15,087 nt of DNA, taken from the NCBI GenBank assembly GCA_934678955.1, contig CAKUSI010000056.1, positions 1-15,087 of the forward strand, given 5' to 3'. Source of the stretch: an uncultured Austwickia sp. Lineage in GTDB: Bacteria; Actinomycetota; Actinomycetes; Actinomycetales; Dermatophilaceae. Position numbers and translations under genes: made by a program. Under the pieces are notes generated by a model. The model worked only from the letters and a program-made list of their open reading frames with translations, did not search any database and was not told where the DNA came from. Of this stretch, positions 1 to 8,065 are shown piece after piece; position 1 is the stretch's first letter; each line of letters opens with the position of its first letter.

Positions 1-79
1 CCGTACCGATCCCGCCCACGGGCGGCAAATCACGACACCCACCAGCGCAAACCCGTACCGATCCCGCCCACGGGCGGCA
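1..79. repeat. Two-copy 27-bp direct repeat with an internal palindrome, at the window edge
   Basis: Two identical 27-bp copies lie at 1-27 and 53-79, separated by 25 bp of unrelated sequence (period 52). Each copy starts with CCGTACCGAT and ends in an inverted repeat, CCGCCC-AC-GGGCGG, that could fold as a short hairpin. The right boundary is sharp: the bases after the copies differ (AAT against GCC). The left boundary of copy 1 is hidden by the window edge, so the array could be longer. The repeat lies beyond the stop codon of the leftward ThiF-rhodanese gene, so it may act as a tandem transcription-end structure. No function can be assigned. Confidence 0.7.
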
Positions 80-114
80 GCCGTTGGGCCCAGGCGCCGT
101 ATGACCGCCTGCGG

Positions 115-1302
115 TCAACGGCCCCCGCGCGTGCGGGCCCAGGCGTCGTACCCTCCGACCAGGTGGCGCACGTCGCGATAGCCGCAGGCCAGCAGGTGGT
201 CGAGCACGACTCCTGAGCGCACGCCGCCGGCGCAGTGCAGCAACAGGGGCCGATCCCGCGGCAGCTCCACCCGGCCGCTCAGAATCTCGTCCTTCGGCAC
301 GAGGCGCGCGCCCGGAATGCTCCCCGCCGCGTGCTCGACCGGCTCCCGGACGTCGATCAGCTCGAGGTCGACCTGCCCGGCCGCGCGGCGGCCCAGCAGC
401 TCGTCGAACGCCGCCACGTCGAGCTCGCTGCCGGCCGGCCTGGCGGGAGCCGGGACTGCGCAGGCGAACTCGACCGGCTCCAACCGCGTGACGGGCTCTC
501 TGCTCGGATCGGGCCGGATCGGCAGCTCGTCCCAGGTGGCCGCCAGCGCGTCGTACACCATGAAGCGACCCACCAACGGACGGCCGACCCCGCAGATCAG
601 CTTGATCGCCTCCGTCCCCATCGCGGAGCCGATCGCGCCGCACAGGACGCCGAAGACGCCCGCCTCCGCGCACGACGGCACCAGCGCCGGGTCGGGCGGG
701 GTTGCGAACACGTCGCGGTAGAGCGGTCCCCGCCCCGGCCAGAACACGCTCACCTGTCCGTCGAAGCGCAGGATGGCCCCCCACACGCACGGCAGACCCA
801 GGATCTCGCAAGCGTCCGCGACCAGGTAGCGGGTCGCGAAGTTGTCGGTGCCGTCCAACACGAGGTCGTAGCCGCGAAGGATCTCCAGCGCGTTGTCCAC
901 GGTGAGTCGCTCGTCGTGAGCGATCAGGGTGAGGTCCGGGTCGATGGCCGCCACGCTCGCCGCGGCCGACGCGACCTTGGGCCGCCCGACATCGGCGACG
1001 CCGTGCACGACCTGGCGCTGGAGGTTCGAGACGTCCACGACGTCGTCGTCGACGACGCCGATCGTGCCCACCCCCGCCGCCGCCAGGTAGAGCAGCGCCG
1101 GAGACCCCAGGCCGCCTGCCCCGACGACGAGCACGCGGGCGTTCAGCAGCCGACGCTGGCCTTCCGTACCGATACCGGGCAGCAACGCATGACGCGCGTA
1201 TCGCTGCGCCTGCTCACGACTCAGCTCCTGGCCGGGCTCGACCAACGGCGAATACGGCCCTCCAGCGTCCGTCCCCCGCGAACCACCCGCCGCCACGACC
1301 AC
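115..1302 (-). CDS. moeZ: MoeZ-type adenylyltransferase/sulfurtransferase (ThiF-rhodanese fusion)
   Basis: Predicted cytosolic enzyme that adenylates the C-terminal glycine of ubiquitin-like sulfur carriers (MoaD, ThiS or CysO type) and transfers sulfur to form a thiocarboxylate for molybdopterin, thiamine or cysteine synthesis. The 395-residue length is normal for the family. Residues 30-250 are the ThiF/E1-like domain: nucleotide loop GAGGLG at 61-66, NLQRQ at 93-97, K109, and DGTDN at 150-154. Residues about 295-390 are a rhodanese domain with the loop HCAGGVRS, placing the sulfur-carrying Cys at 357. The paired CxxC zinc motifs of E. coli MoeB are absent, as is usual for MoeZ. The GTG start at 1302 is supported by GAGAGGG about 8 nt upstream. 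It is the last gene of the leftward run, 75 bp after ddaH. The partner carrier protein is not in the window. Confidence 0.93.
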   Translation of the reverse strand: MVVAAGGSRGTDAGGPYSPLVEPGQELSREQAQRYARHALLPGIGTEGQRRLLNARVLVVGAGGLGSPALLYLAAAGVGTIGVVDDDVVDVSNLQRQVVHGVADVGRPKVASAAASVAAIDPDLTLIAHDERLTVDNALEILRGYDLVLDGTDNFATRYLVADACEILGLPCVWGAILRFDGQVSVFWPGRGPLYRDVFATPPDPALVPSCAEAGVFGVLCGAIGSAMGTEAIKLICGVGRPLVGRFMVYDALAATWDELPIRPDPSREPVTRLEPVEFACAVPAPARPAGSELDVAAFDELLGRRAAGQVDLELIDVREPVEHAAGSIPGARLVPKDEILSGRVELPRDRPLLLHCAGGVRSGVVLDHLLACGYRDVRHLVGGYDAWARTRGGR

Positions 1303-1377
1303 CTCGTATGCCCTCTCGCTCGTGTTCCGCTTCCGCGCGAGCCCGCGCCGCCAGCACCTACCGAGTTGTTCTCACGC

Positions 1378-2154
1378 CTATCGAGGCGTCCACCCGCGCA
1401 GGCGAACCGACAGGCAGGTGACGGTCCCTTCCATCTTCTGGAACTCGCTGATGTCGACCTCCTCGACCACCAAGCCGCGCTCCCGGAACGATGCGGCAGT
1501 GCGCGGCGCGTCCGCGGCCATGAGCACGATCCGGGGACCGAGAAGCACCACGTGCGCTCCCGAGGGTTCGGGGACCTCCTCGTACATCGGCCAGATCGAA
1601 TCGTCGACCGCGGAGCCGCGCCCGACGATCGTGCCGTCCGCGAGCGCGGTGACGGCGGACTTCAGGTGCAGCACGGGGCCGAGAGGGATGCCGACGAGGT
1701 GGGCGCCGAGCGGGGCGAGGTGGTCCCTCAGCTGGTGCATGCCCGCCTCGTTGGTCCGCCCGCCGAGACCGACGCTCACCGTGCCGCCGAACTTCAGGAC
1801 GTCCCCGCCGTCCAGGAAGCCGGGATCCGCGATCCGGGCCACCCGGTAGCCCAGGGATCGCACGGCCTCCTCGGCGCCTGGCAGCTCGGCGCGCCGCTCG
1901 GCCACGCGGGGGTTGGCCATCACCGCGAGGTCGCTGTAGACGACCATCGTGTCCTCGACGAATGCGCTGTCCGGACAGTCCGGCGCGGGGGGCGCCTCCA
2001 CCGTCTCCCACCCGTGTCGGTGGAACGCCTCCCGGTAGTGCTCCCACTGCCGCTGCGCGAGGTCGGCGTCCACCGGCTGTCGCTCCAGATAGGTGAGAAC
2101 GCCCTCCGCCAGCTTCGGGCTCGGACGGCGCACCAGCGCCAGACGACGATCCAT
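1378..2154 (-). CDS. ddaH: Dimethylarginine dimethylaminohydrolase (DDAH)
   Basis: Predicted cytosolic hydrolase of the guanidino-modifying superfamily, converting N-omega-methylated arginines to citrulline plus a methylamine. It has 258 residues, the usual DDAH length. Visible motifs in order are DSAFVEDT (62-69), LDGGDV (114-119, the acidic substrate-binding loop), SVGLGGRTNEAG (127-138), HLKS with catalytic His163, and near the C-terminus EGTVTC with the nucleophile Cys247. All expected catalytic positions are present. The HLKS and LDGGDV blocks fit DDAH better than arginine deiminase, which is also longer. The ATG at 2154 has GAGAGG 7 nt upstream. It lies 65 bp after the NifU-like gene and 75 bp before moeZ, with no clear terminator between, so it may be partly co-transcribed with the iron genes. 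A related amidinotransferase-fold hydrolase with another substrate cannot be excluded. Confidence 0.88.
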   Translation of the reverse strand: MDRRLALVRRPSPKLAEGVLTYLERQPVDADLAQRQWEHYREAFHRHGWETVEAPPAPDCPDSAFVEDTMVVYSDLAVMANPRVAERRAELPGAEEAVRSLGYRVARIADPGFLDGGDVLKFGGTVSVGLGGRTNEAGMHQLRDHLAPLGAHLVGIPLGPVLHLKSAVTALADGTIVGRGSAVDDSIWPMYEEVPEPSGAHVVLLGPRIVLMAADAPRTAASFRERGLVVEEVDISEFQKMEGTVTCLSVRLRGWTPR

Positions 2155-2219
2155 GGCAGCACCTCTCGCACGTCAGTGAGCGGCGAACCAGCTCCGCGGG
2201 CCGCTACCGCACCCTCATG

Positions 2220-2936
2220 CTACGCAAGGCCTCCCCGCTGATGAGAGCCGCCGTCGAGCGTCGTGCGCCCGATGGGCCCGCCTCCTGCGCGGCTCAGGCG
2301 GGCCCACGTCCGGCGGAGCCCACCAGGCGCCTCCCGCACGCCGACGACCTGCGGCACCTGCGCCAGGATCTCGGCCTCGAGACGAGTTTTCAGCGTGGCG
2401 GCGGAGGCAGGGCAGTGGGCGCAGGCGCCCACGAGGCGGATCTCGGCGTATCCGTCGCGCATGCAGACGAGTTCGGCCTTGCCGCCGTGCGAGCGGACGT
2501 ATGCGCCGGCCGGTCCGTCGAGGACGCGCCGCACGGCGGCCGCCACGTCGACACTCCCCGCAGCACCCGCGCCGCGGCGTCTCTCCTGCGACACGCGCTC
2601 GCGTGCGCCGGAGTCCGGCACACCCGCGGCCGCGTCCGGCGCGTGCTCCGGCGCCCACCCGACGCGGGCCGCGAGCGCCCGCTGCAGGGCGGCGCGCACA
2701 CGCGCTCCCGCCTGTTCCCACGAGGCACCGCGCCCGAGCGTGGTGAGAACGGCGGCGTTCTCGCACGTCACGCACGACAGCGTGCCGTCGGACAGGCACT
2801 GCCCGAGGTCGCCCGGGGCGCGCGCGACGCAGCCCTCGAACGGCACGACGTCGGCCGGGACGACCCAGCGCAGCGTTCGCAGATCCCCGGGCACCGCCTC
2901 CGGATGCAGGGTCAGCACGGAGGCCGTCCCGCTCAT
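2220..2936 (-). CDS. NifU C-terminal-domain protein downstream of feoB (Fe-S scaffold/carrier-like)
   Basis: A 238-residue protein with two parts. The C-terminal half (about 128-205) is a NifU/Nfu-type domain with GACAHCPAS, giving the CxxC pair Cys172/Cys175 that in Nfu proteins holds a [4Fe-4S] cluster between two subunits. The N-terminal part (1-95), with LRWVVP at 22-27, resembles the accessory N-terminal domain of Nfu proteins but carries four cysteines (36, 47, 55, 58), the last two as CVTC. An Ala/Gly/Arg-rich linker (96-127) joins them. The ATG at 2936 has GGAG 7 nt upstream. It begins 31 bp after feoB, so co-transcription with feoAB is likely, suggesting that imported ferrous iron is passed to cluster assembly. 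That role is inference; the CxxC domain is seen directly. The ending after about residue 205 is low-complexity. Confidence 0.85.
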   Translation of the reverse strand: MSGTASVLTLHPEAVPGDLRTLRWVVPADVVPFEGCVARAPGDLGQCLSDGTLSCVTCENAAVLTTLGRGASWEQAGARVRAALQRALAARVGWAPEHAPDAAAGVPDSGARERVSQERRRGAGAAGSVDVAAAVRRVLDGPAGAYVRSHGGKAELVCMRDGYAEIRLVGACAHCPASAATLKTRLEAEILAQVPQVVGVREAPGGLRRTWARLSRAGGGPIGRTTLDGGSHQRGGLA

Positions 2937-2967
2937 CGCCGGACTCCGATCACATCGGTTCGGCCGT

Positions 2968-4904
<1,937 letters not shown>

Positions 4905-4908
<4 letters not shown>

Positions 4909-5210
4909 GAGGCGGACCCGACCAGGACGGAGCGGGACAGCTCCTTGCGCAGCGCCACCTCGTAGTCCGCGACCCGGTAGACCGTCGGGTCGCCCATCGG
5001 GGCCCGACGGATGAGCTCGACGGCCGCTCCGGGGGCCAGCCCGAGGTCGAACAACCGGCGCGCGCACTCCGGCGCGCATGCCTCGTCGATCCCGACGACC
5101 ACCGCCCGGTCACCGCGCGCGAGGTCGGTCAATCGACGTCCAGGGCGCTCGCCCCGAGCCGATGAGGCGGCCACGCGGCGCTCAGTGAGAGCCCTGCTGA
5201 CTGCGGACAT
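4905..5210 (-). CDS. feoA: Ferrous iron transport protein A (FeoA)
   Basis: A 101-residue cytosolic SH3-like partner of FeoB, needed for full Feo activity in known systems. The core (about 26-98) shows the family pattern: RRLFDLGLAPG at 51-61, then VELIRRAPMGDP (64-75), YRV (78-80) and ALRKE (86-90). The first 25 residues are an Arg-rich extension of no clear role. The ATG at 5210 is preceded by GAGAAGGGA, a good ribosome site. The stop codon (TGA) overlaps the GTG start of feoB. It is the first gene of the leftward operon; about 110 bp upstream lies a DtxR/IdeR-type iron box, predicting repression when iron is plentiful. Confidence 0.94.
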
Positions 5211-5291
5211 AGTTGATTCCCTTCTCCCTCTCCGCTGAACCGCGCCGCCGGTGTCCCGAAAACGACTGGTCAGGACGGCCCAGCGACAAGC

Positions 5292-5319
5292 ATCCCGCGA
5301 CGGCGACGCCGCGCGGGAT
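5292..5319. other. Strong inverted repeat abutting iron box 1 (possible feoA leader hairpin)
   Basis: Arms ATCCCGCG (5292-5299) and CGCGGGAT (5312-5319) are exact reverse complements. Inside them CGGCG-A-CGCCG (5301-5311) pairs as well, leaving only A5300 unpaired. The last base of the right arm is the first base of the iron box. Depending on where feoA transcription starts, the hairpin would sit at the very 5' end of the mRNA or just inside the promoter. There is no following T-run in either direction, so a classical terminator is less likely. Confidence 0.6.
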
Positions 5320-5337
5320 TAGGTTAGCCTAACCTGC
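5319..5337. promoter_or_regulatory. DtxR/IdeR iron box 1 (feoA side)
   Basis: TTAGGTTAGCCTAACCTGC matches the 19-bp DtxR/IdeR consensus (TTAGGTTAGSCTAACCTAA) at 17 positions; the core AGGTTAG-C-CTAACCT (5321-5335) is a perfect dyad. It lies about 110 bp upstream of feoA. TAACCT and TAGGCT, read leftward inside the box, could be the -10, so Fe(II)-bound regulator would block RNA polymerase. The regulator gene itself is not in the window. Confidence 0.9.
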
Positions 5338-5411
5338 CCATCGAGAGGGATGATCGCAGGACGTCGTACGGGACGTCACAGCGACCAAACTCACCCTCGC
5401 CTTCGTCGAGC

Positions 5412-5430
5412 ATAGGTTAGGCTCACCTAA
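5412..5430. promoter_or_regulatory. DtxR/IdeR iron box 2 (DUF2470-like gene side)
   Basis: ATAGGTTAGGCTCACCTAA matches the DtxR/IdeR consensus at 17 of 19 positions, with differences only at the first base and one base of the right arm. It lies about 90 bp upstream of the rightward ATG at 5521, so that gene should also be repressed by iron. Confidence 0.88.
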
Positions 5431-5520
5431 CTTACTAGCCGAAGTCGCCGTGGCCCTCCGCCACCCCAGCGTCTCCTCTGCGAGGCCCACTGCGATCTCC
5501 GTCGAGCAGCGAGGCCACGC

Positions 5521-6354
5521 ATGTCGATCGATCCGTCCAAGCCTTCCCCCGCAGTGTGCCGTGAGCGCAAGACCGCCGCAGACCACGAACCGGCGGAAGC
5601 GCTCGCCGCGCGCCTCCTCGACGGCGCAGGAGCCGCCCACCTCCACCCCGTCGCCGCCGAGCTCCCCTCCCCCGGCCCCGTCCTCCACGGTCGCGACGAC
5701 CTCGGCAACCTGCTCGTGCTGGCCGGTCCCGAGCGCGGGTCGGGCTGGGAGCCGACCGACTGCGGTCCCGGCATCCCGGTCCATCTCTCGATCACCCAGG
5801 AGGCGCCGTTCGCCTGGCTCAAGGTCCGGCTCGCGGATCTCTTCCTGCACGGTCACCTGCGTTCGGCACCTCCTCTGGCACGCCACCACCTCGCGGCCCG
5901 GGCGAGCGACTCGCCCCACCTGGCCGGCGCCCTTCAGACCTGGAAAGACGCCCAGCTGTACGTCATCGAACCCACCGCGATCCGCGTACGCACCCCTCTC
6001 GCGGGCGCCGCGGCGCTGGGGCCGGGAGACGTGCGGTACGCCGAGGCCGATCGCGTGGCCAGGGACTCCGCCTCCCTCGTGCACGAGGTCCTGGCCCTCC
6101 CGCAGGACCAGTTCCGCGGGCTCGTCACCGCGCGGGCGCGGAGCCTGCGGCGCGAGGAGTGGGGCCCCCGCGTCAGCTTCGAGGCGGCCTACCCGGTCGC
6201 GATCGACGGTTGGGGGCTCACCGCCCTCGCGGTCCGGCGACGCAACAGCTTCCTCGTCCGCGTACCGTTCGCCCGCCGCGCCCGCCAGCCCCGCGAGGCT
6301 TACGACGAGACGCTGGCCCTGCTGCGCGGTGGTTCCGCAGGGCTCGCCGGGTGA
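5521..6354 (+). CDS. Iron-regulated DUF2470-like / split-barrel protein, putative heme or iron utilisation
   Basis: A 277-residue soluble protein without signal peptide or membrane segments. Residues about 38-160 resemble the flavin-reductase-like split barrel of heme-utilisation proteins, with alternating short strands (NLLVLAGP at 63-70, PVHLSI at 86-91, AQLYVIEPTAIRV at 144-156). The C-terminal part (about 225-270) fits the end of DUF2470: IDGWGLTALAVRR, then FLVRVPF (244-250) and REAYDETLALLR (258-269). The His-rich N-terminal signature of DUF2470 is not evident; that stretch reads LVHEVLALPQDQF. The assignment is from pattern only and is moderate. The strongest functional hint is context: a DtxR/IdeR box about 90 bp upstream and divergence from feoAB. 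The ATG at 5521 is the first possible start, with a weak GCGAGG 6 nt upstream. It ends 9 bp from the convergent marR stop. A heme-oxygenase-like or regulatory role is possible but not shown. Confidence 0.75.
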   Translation: MSIDPSKPSPAVCRERKTAADHEPAEALAARLLDGAGAAHLHPVAAELPSPGPVLHGRDDLGNLLVLAGPERGSGWEPTDCGPGIPVHLSITQEAPFAWLKVRLADLFLHGHLRSAPPLARHHLAARASDSPHLAGALQTWKDAQLYVIEPTAIRVRTPLAGAAALGPGDVRYAEADRVARDSASLVHEVLALPQDQFRGLVTARARSLRREEWGPRVSFEAAYPVAIDGWGLTALAVRRRNSFLVRVPFARRARQPREAYDETLALLRGGSAGLAG

Positions 6355-6363
6355 GCCGCGGCG

Positions 6364-6897
6364 CTATGGACCGGTGACCGCCCGGTCGTCGAAGTCGGCG
6401 TTGCCTCGCCGGACCTTCTCCAGGAGCTTGTAAAGCTCGTCGCGCTCCTGCGCGGTCAGGTCCTCCAGCGCAAAGCCATCGGCCACCAGGGCGGCGGTGG
6501 CCTGGGCCACCACCGCCCGACCCGCGGTGGTGATCGCCGCCAGCGTCCCCCGCCCGTCGTCGGGGTTAGGGACGCGTTCGACGAACCCCTGCTCCGCCAG
6601 CTTCTTCACGATGTGGGTCACGCTCGTCGGGTGCACCATCAGGCGGTCGCTCAGCTTGGTCATCGCCAGCCGCCCGTCGCGGGAGAACTCCAGCAGCGTC
6701 AACGCCTCGAACCGGGGAAACGTGAGGTCGTACGGCGCGAGCAGGGCGTCGTATCGCCCCAACAGCACCTGCTGGACTCGCATCACGCTCGTCGCGGCCG
6801 CCATCGACGCCGGGACCGCGTCCTCGCCCCAGCGGCGCTCCCACAGGTCTGCCGCACGCCGGATCGGGTCGAAGGCAAGCGGCGGGCGGGACGGCAT
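6364..6897 (-). CDS. MarR-family transcriptional regulator
   Basis: A 177-residue winged-helix regulator, dimeric by family, probably ligand-responsive. Helices about 30-55 and 135-165 form the dimer part. The DNA-binding part shows the typical order: FPRFEALTLLEFS (60-72), MTKLSDRLMVHPTSVTHIVKKLAEQGFVER (79-108, the helix-turn-helix with the recognition helix near 90-101), then the wing NPDDGRGTLAAIT (111-123). The start at 6897 has no ribosome site; instead TAGTCT lies 6 nt upstream, suggesting a leaderless transcript from its own promoter in the 29-bp gap after meaB. Both genes point the same way, so read-through from meaB is also possible. The ligand and target are unknown; neighbouring acyl-CoA genes are plausible targets. 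The stop is 9 bp from the convergent DUF2470-like gene. Confidence 0.92.
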   Translation of the reverse strand: MPSRPPLAFDPIRRAADLWERRWGEDAVPASMAAATSVMRVQQVLLGRYDALLAPYDLTFPRFEALTLLEFSRDGRLAMTKLSDRLMVHPTSVTHIVKKLAEQGFVERVPNPDDGRGTLAAITTAGRAVVAQATAALVADGFALEDLTAQERDELYKLLEKVRRGNADFDDRAVTGP

Positions 6898-6903
6898 TGA
6901 ACG

Positions 6904-6909
6904 AGACTA
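6904..6909 (-). promoter_or_regulatory. Candidate -10 element for leaderless marR transcript
   Basis: TAGTCT on the minus strand matches TANNNT and ends 6 nt before the marR ATG, which would place the transcription start at or next to the start codon. No Shine-Dalgarno sequence precedes the ATG and an in-frame stop lies just upstream (overlapping this hexamer), so the start cannot move further back. No -35 was recognised. Confidence 0.5.
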
Positions 6910-6926
6910 ACGGCGAAGGAGTGGGC

Positions 6927-7889
6927 TCAGGTGAGGTCGGCCACGACCCGGTCGGCGGCCGCGTACGGGTCCGACGTGCCGATCACGACCTCCTCGGCGA
7001 ACGCCTCGATCCCGCTGCCGGAGCGCAAGTCGCCCATCCGCGACCGCAGGGTCGCGAGTGCGATGGCCTCGATCTCGTCCACCGCGCGGCGCAGGCGGCG
7101 GCGGTGCAACTCGCCGCACTCCCCCATCCACGCGTGGTGCCCCTCGACGGCCTGCGCGACCTCCTCAACGCCCTCGTCGCGCGACGCCACGGTCTTGAGA
7201 ACCGGCGGGCGCCAGACGTCCTCGTCCGAGCGGTCCCCGAGGCTGATCATGTGCCGGATGTCGCGGACCGTGGAGTCGGCGCCGTCCCGGTCCGCCTTGT
7301 TGACCACGAACAGGTCGCCGATCTCCAGGATCCCGGCCTTGGCGGCCTGGATCCCGTCGCCCATGCCCGGGGCCAGCAACACGATCGTCGTGTCGGCGAG
7401 CCCGACGATCTCGACCTCGGACTGCCCGACGCCCACGGTCTCCACGAGGATCACCTCGCACCCGGCCGCGTCGAGCACCCGGATCGCCTGGGGGGTCGCC
7501 CAGGACAGGCCGCCGAGGTGGCCGCGGCTCGCCATCGATCGGATGTAGACCTCCGGGTCGAGCGCGTGGTCCTGCATGCGGACCCGGTCGCCCAGCAGGG
7601 CCCCGCCGGAGAACGGCGAGCTCGGGTCGACGGCGAGGACGCCGACGCGCTTGCCCCGCCGGCGGAACGCGGCGACGAGGGCGTTGGTGGATGTCGACTT
7701 GCCGACGCCCGGGCTGCCGGTGAGGCCGATGATGTGCGCGTGCCCGGTGTGCGGGGCGAGCGCCGCCATCACCTCCCGCAGCGCCGGCGACGCGTCCTCC
7801 ACCAGCGAGATCAGCCGGGCGACCGCGCGGGGGGCGCCGGCGCGGGCCCTCTCGACGAGAGCGGGGACGTCGACGGTGCGGGCGGGCAT
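6927..7889 (-). CDS. meaB: Methylmalonyl-CoA mutase-associated GTPase MeaB
   Basis: A 320-residue G3E-type P-loop GTPase that gates cobalamin loading and protects B12-dependent acyl-CoA mutases (methylmalonyl- and probably ethylmalonyl-CoA mutase) from inactivation. Motifs: Walker A GSPGVGKST (58-66), VDPSSPFSGGALLGDR (87-102, family signature), the metal-binding VETVGVGQSE (149-158), and NKAD (197-200) for guanine recognition. Length is normal. The ATG at 7889 has GGAAGG 6 nt upstream. It is divergent from the epimerase across 176 bp and followed by marR after 29 bp. No mutase subunit is in the window, so the client is encoded elsewhere. The neighbouring epimerase and Ccr support a role in the methylmalonyl/ethylmalonyl-CoA route. 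Confidence 0.96.
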   Translation of the reverse strand: MPARTVDVPALVERARAGAPRAVARLISLVEDASPALREVMAALAPHTGHAHIIGLTGSPGVGKSTSTNALVAAFRRRGKRVGVLAVDPSSPFSGGALLGDRVRMQDHALDPEVYIRSMASRGHLGGLSWATPQAIRVLDAAGCEVILVETVGVGQSEVEIVGLADTTIVLLAPGMGDGIQAAKAGILEIGDLFVVNKADRDGADSTVRDIRHMISLGDRSDEDVWRPPVLKTVASRDEGVEEVAQAVEGHHAWMGECGELHRRRLRRAVDEIEAIALATLRSRMGDLRSGSGIEAFAEEVVIGTSDPYAAADRVVADLT

Positions 7890-7941
7890 GGGCGGCCTTC
7901 CGGTCGGTGGGCGGGCCGGGCGGTGGTGGGCCGGCGGGCGA

Positions 7942-7972
7942 GCCGGCCTGGTGCGCTCGCGCGCACACCGGC
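7942..7972. other. GC-rich inverted repeat upstream of meaB
   Basis: GCCGG (7942-7946) pairs with CCGGC (7968-7972), and inside it TGCGC (7952-7956) pairs with GCGCA (7961-7965) around TCGC. It lies 53 bp upstream of the meaB start and could be an operator or a leader hairpin. In DNA this rich in GC such pairings also arise by chance. Confidence 0.3.
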
Positions 7973-8025
7973 CCGTCCACTCTAGTCAAGAGCTCGCCCC
8001 GATAGGCGGGACGAACACTCGGCGC

Positions 8026-8043
8026 CCAGCCCTACGCGGCTGG
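8026..8043. promoter_or_regulatory. Perfect dyad over the -35 region of the epimerase promoter (candidate operator)
   Basis: CCAGCC and GGCTGG are exact reverse complements separated by 6 nt. The dyad ends 9 nt before the candidate -10 at 8053-8058, so it covers the place where a -35 would lie. Size and spacing suit a dimeric regulator; the nearby MarR protein is one candidate, without direct evidence. Confidence 0.4.
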
Positions 8044-8052
8044 TCCCGGCCC

Positions 8053-8058
8053 TAGGCT
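8053..8058 (+). promoter_or_regulatory. Candidate -10 element for leaderless epimerase transcript
   Basis: TAGGCT matches TANNNT and ends exactly 7 nt before the ATG at 8066. The start lacks a Shine-Dalgarno sequence, so transcription probably begins at or beside the A of the start codon. Confidence 0.55.
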
Positions 8059-8065
8059 GGGCACC

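Larger units (their letters stand above)
5211..5520. promoter_or_regulatory. Divergent iron-control region between feoA and the DUF2470-like gene
   Basis: This 310-bp gap contains no credible gene. From left to right it holds the feoA leader, a strong inverted repeat (5292-5319), iron box 1 (5319-5337), a pair of GACGTC palindromes (5360-5365 and 5372-5377) and iron box 2 (5412-5430), then about 90 bp of leader for the rightward gene. The two boxes are about 75 bp apart, each nearer to one of the two divergent starts, as expected for two separate iron-repressed promoters. No clear -35 elements could be assigned. A TAACTT at 5428-5433 overlapping box 2 is a possible rightward -10. Confidence 0.75.

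Noticed and set aside
1..79. Short CRISPR array
   Set aside because: Only two repeats and one 25-bp spacer are visible, the period (52) is shorter than usual, and no cas gene is in the window.
235..2241. 668-codon plus-strand open frame
   Set aside because: It runs antisense through moeZ and ddaH, which have full family motifs. The product is Arg/His/Pro-rich with no domain, typical of a GC-rich antisense frame.
4909..5079. Longer FeoB starting at 5079
   Set aside because: The added residues are encoded inside feoA and are Arg/Gly-rich. The GTG at 4908 overlapping the feoA stop gives a normal FeoB N-terminus.
5360..5377. Paired GACGTC palindromes as a regulator site
   Set aside because: Two 6-mers in GC-rich DNA are weak evidence and they match no operator I know well enough to name.
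6369..6387. GACCGG-N7-CCGGTC hairpin as terminator for the DUF2470-like gene
   Set aside because: It lies within the end of the marR coding sequence, is only 6 bp long and has no T-run, so chance pairing is likely.
5450..6433. 327-codon plus-strand frame over the DUF2470-like gene
   Set aside because: It is Ser/Arg/Pro-rich and out of frame with the 277-residue protein, which has regular hydrophobic strands, a family-like C-terminus and a stop just before marR.
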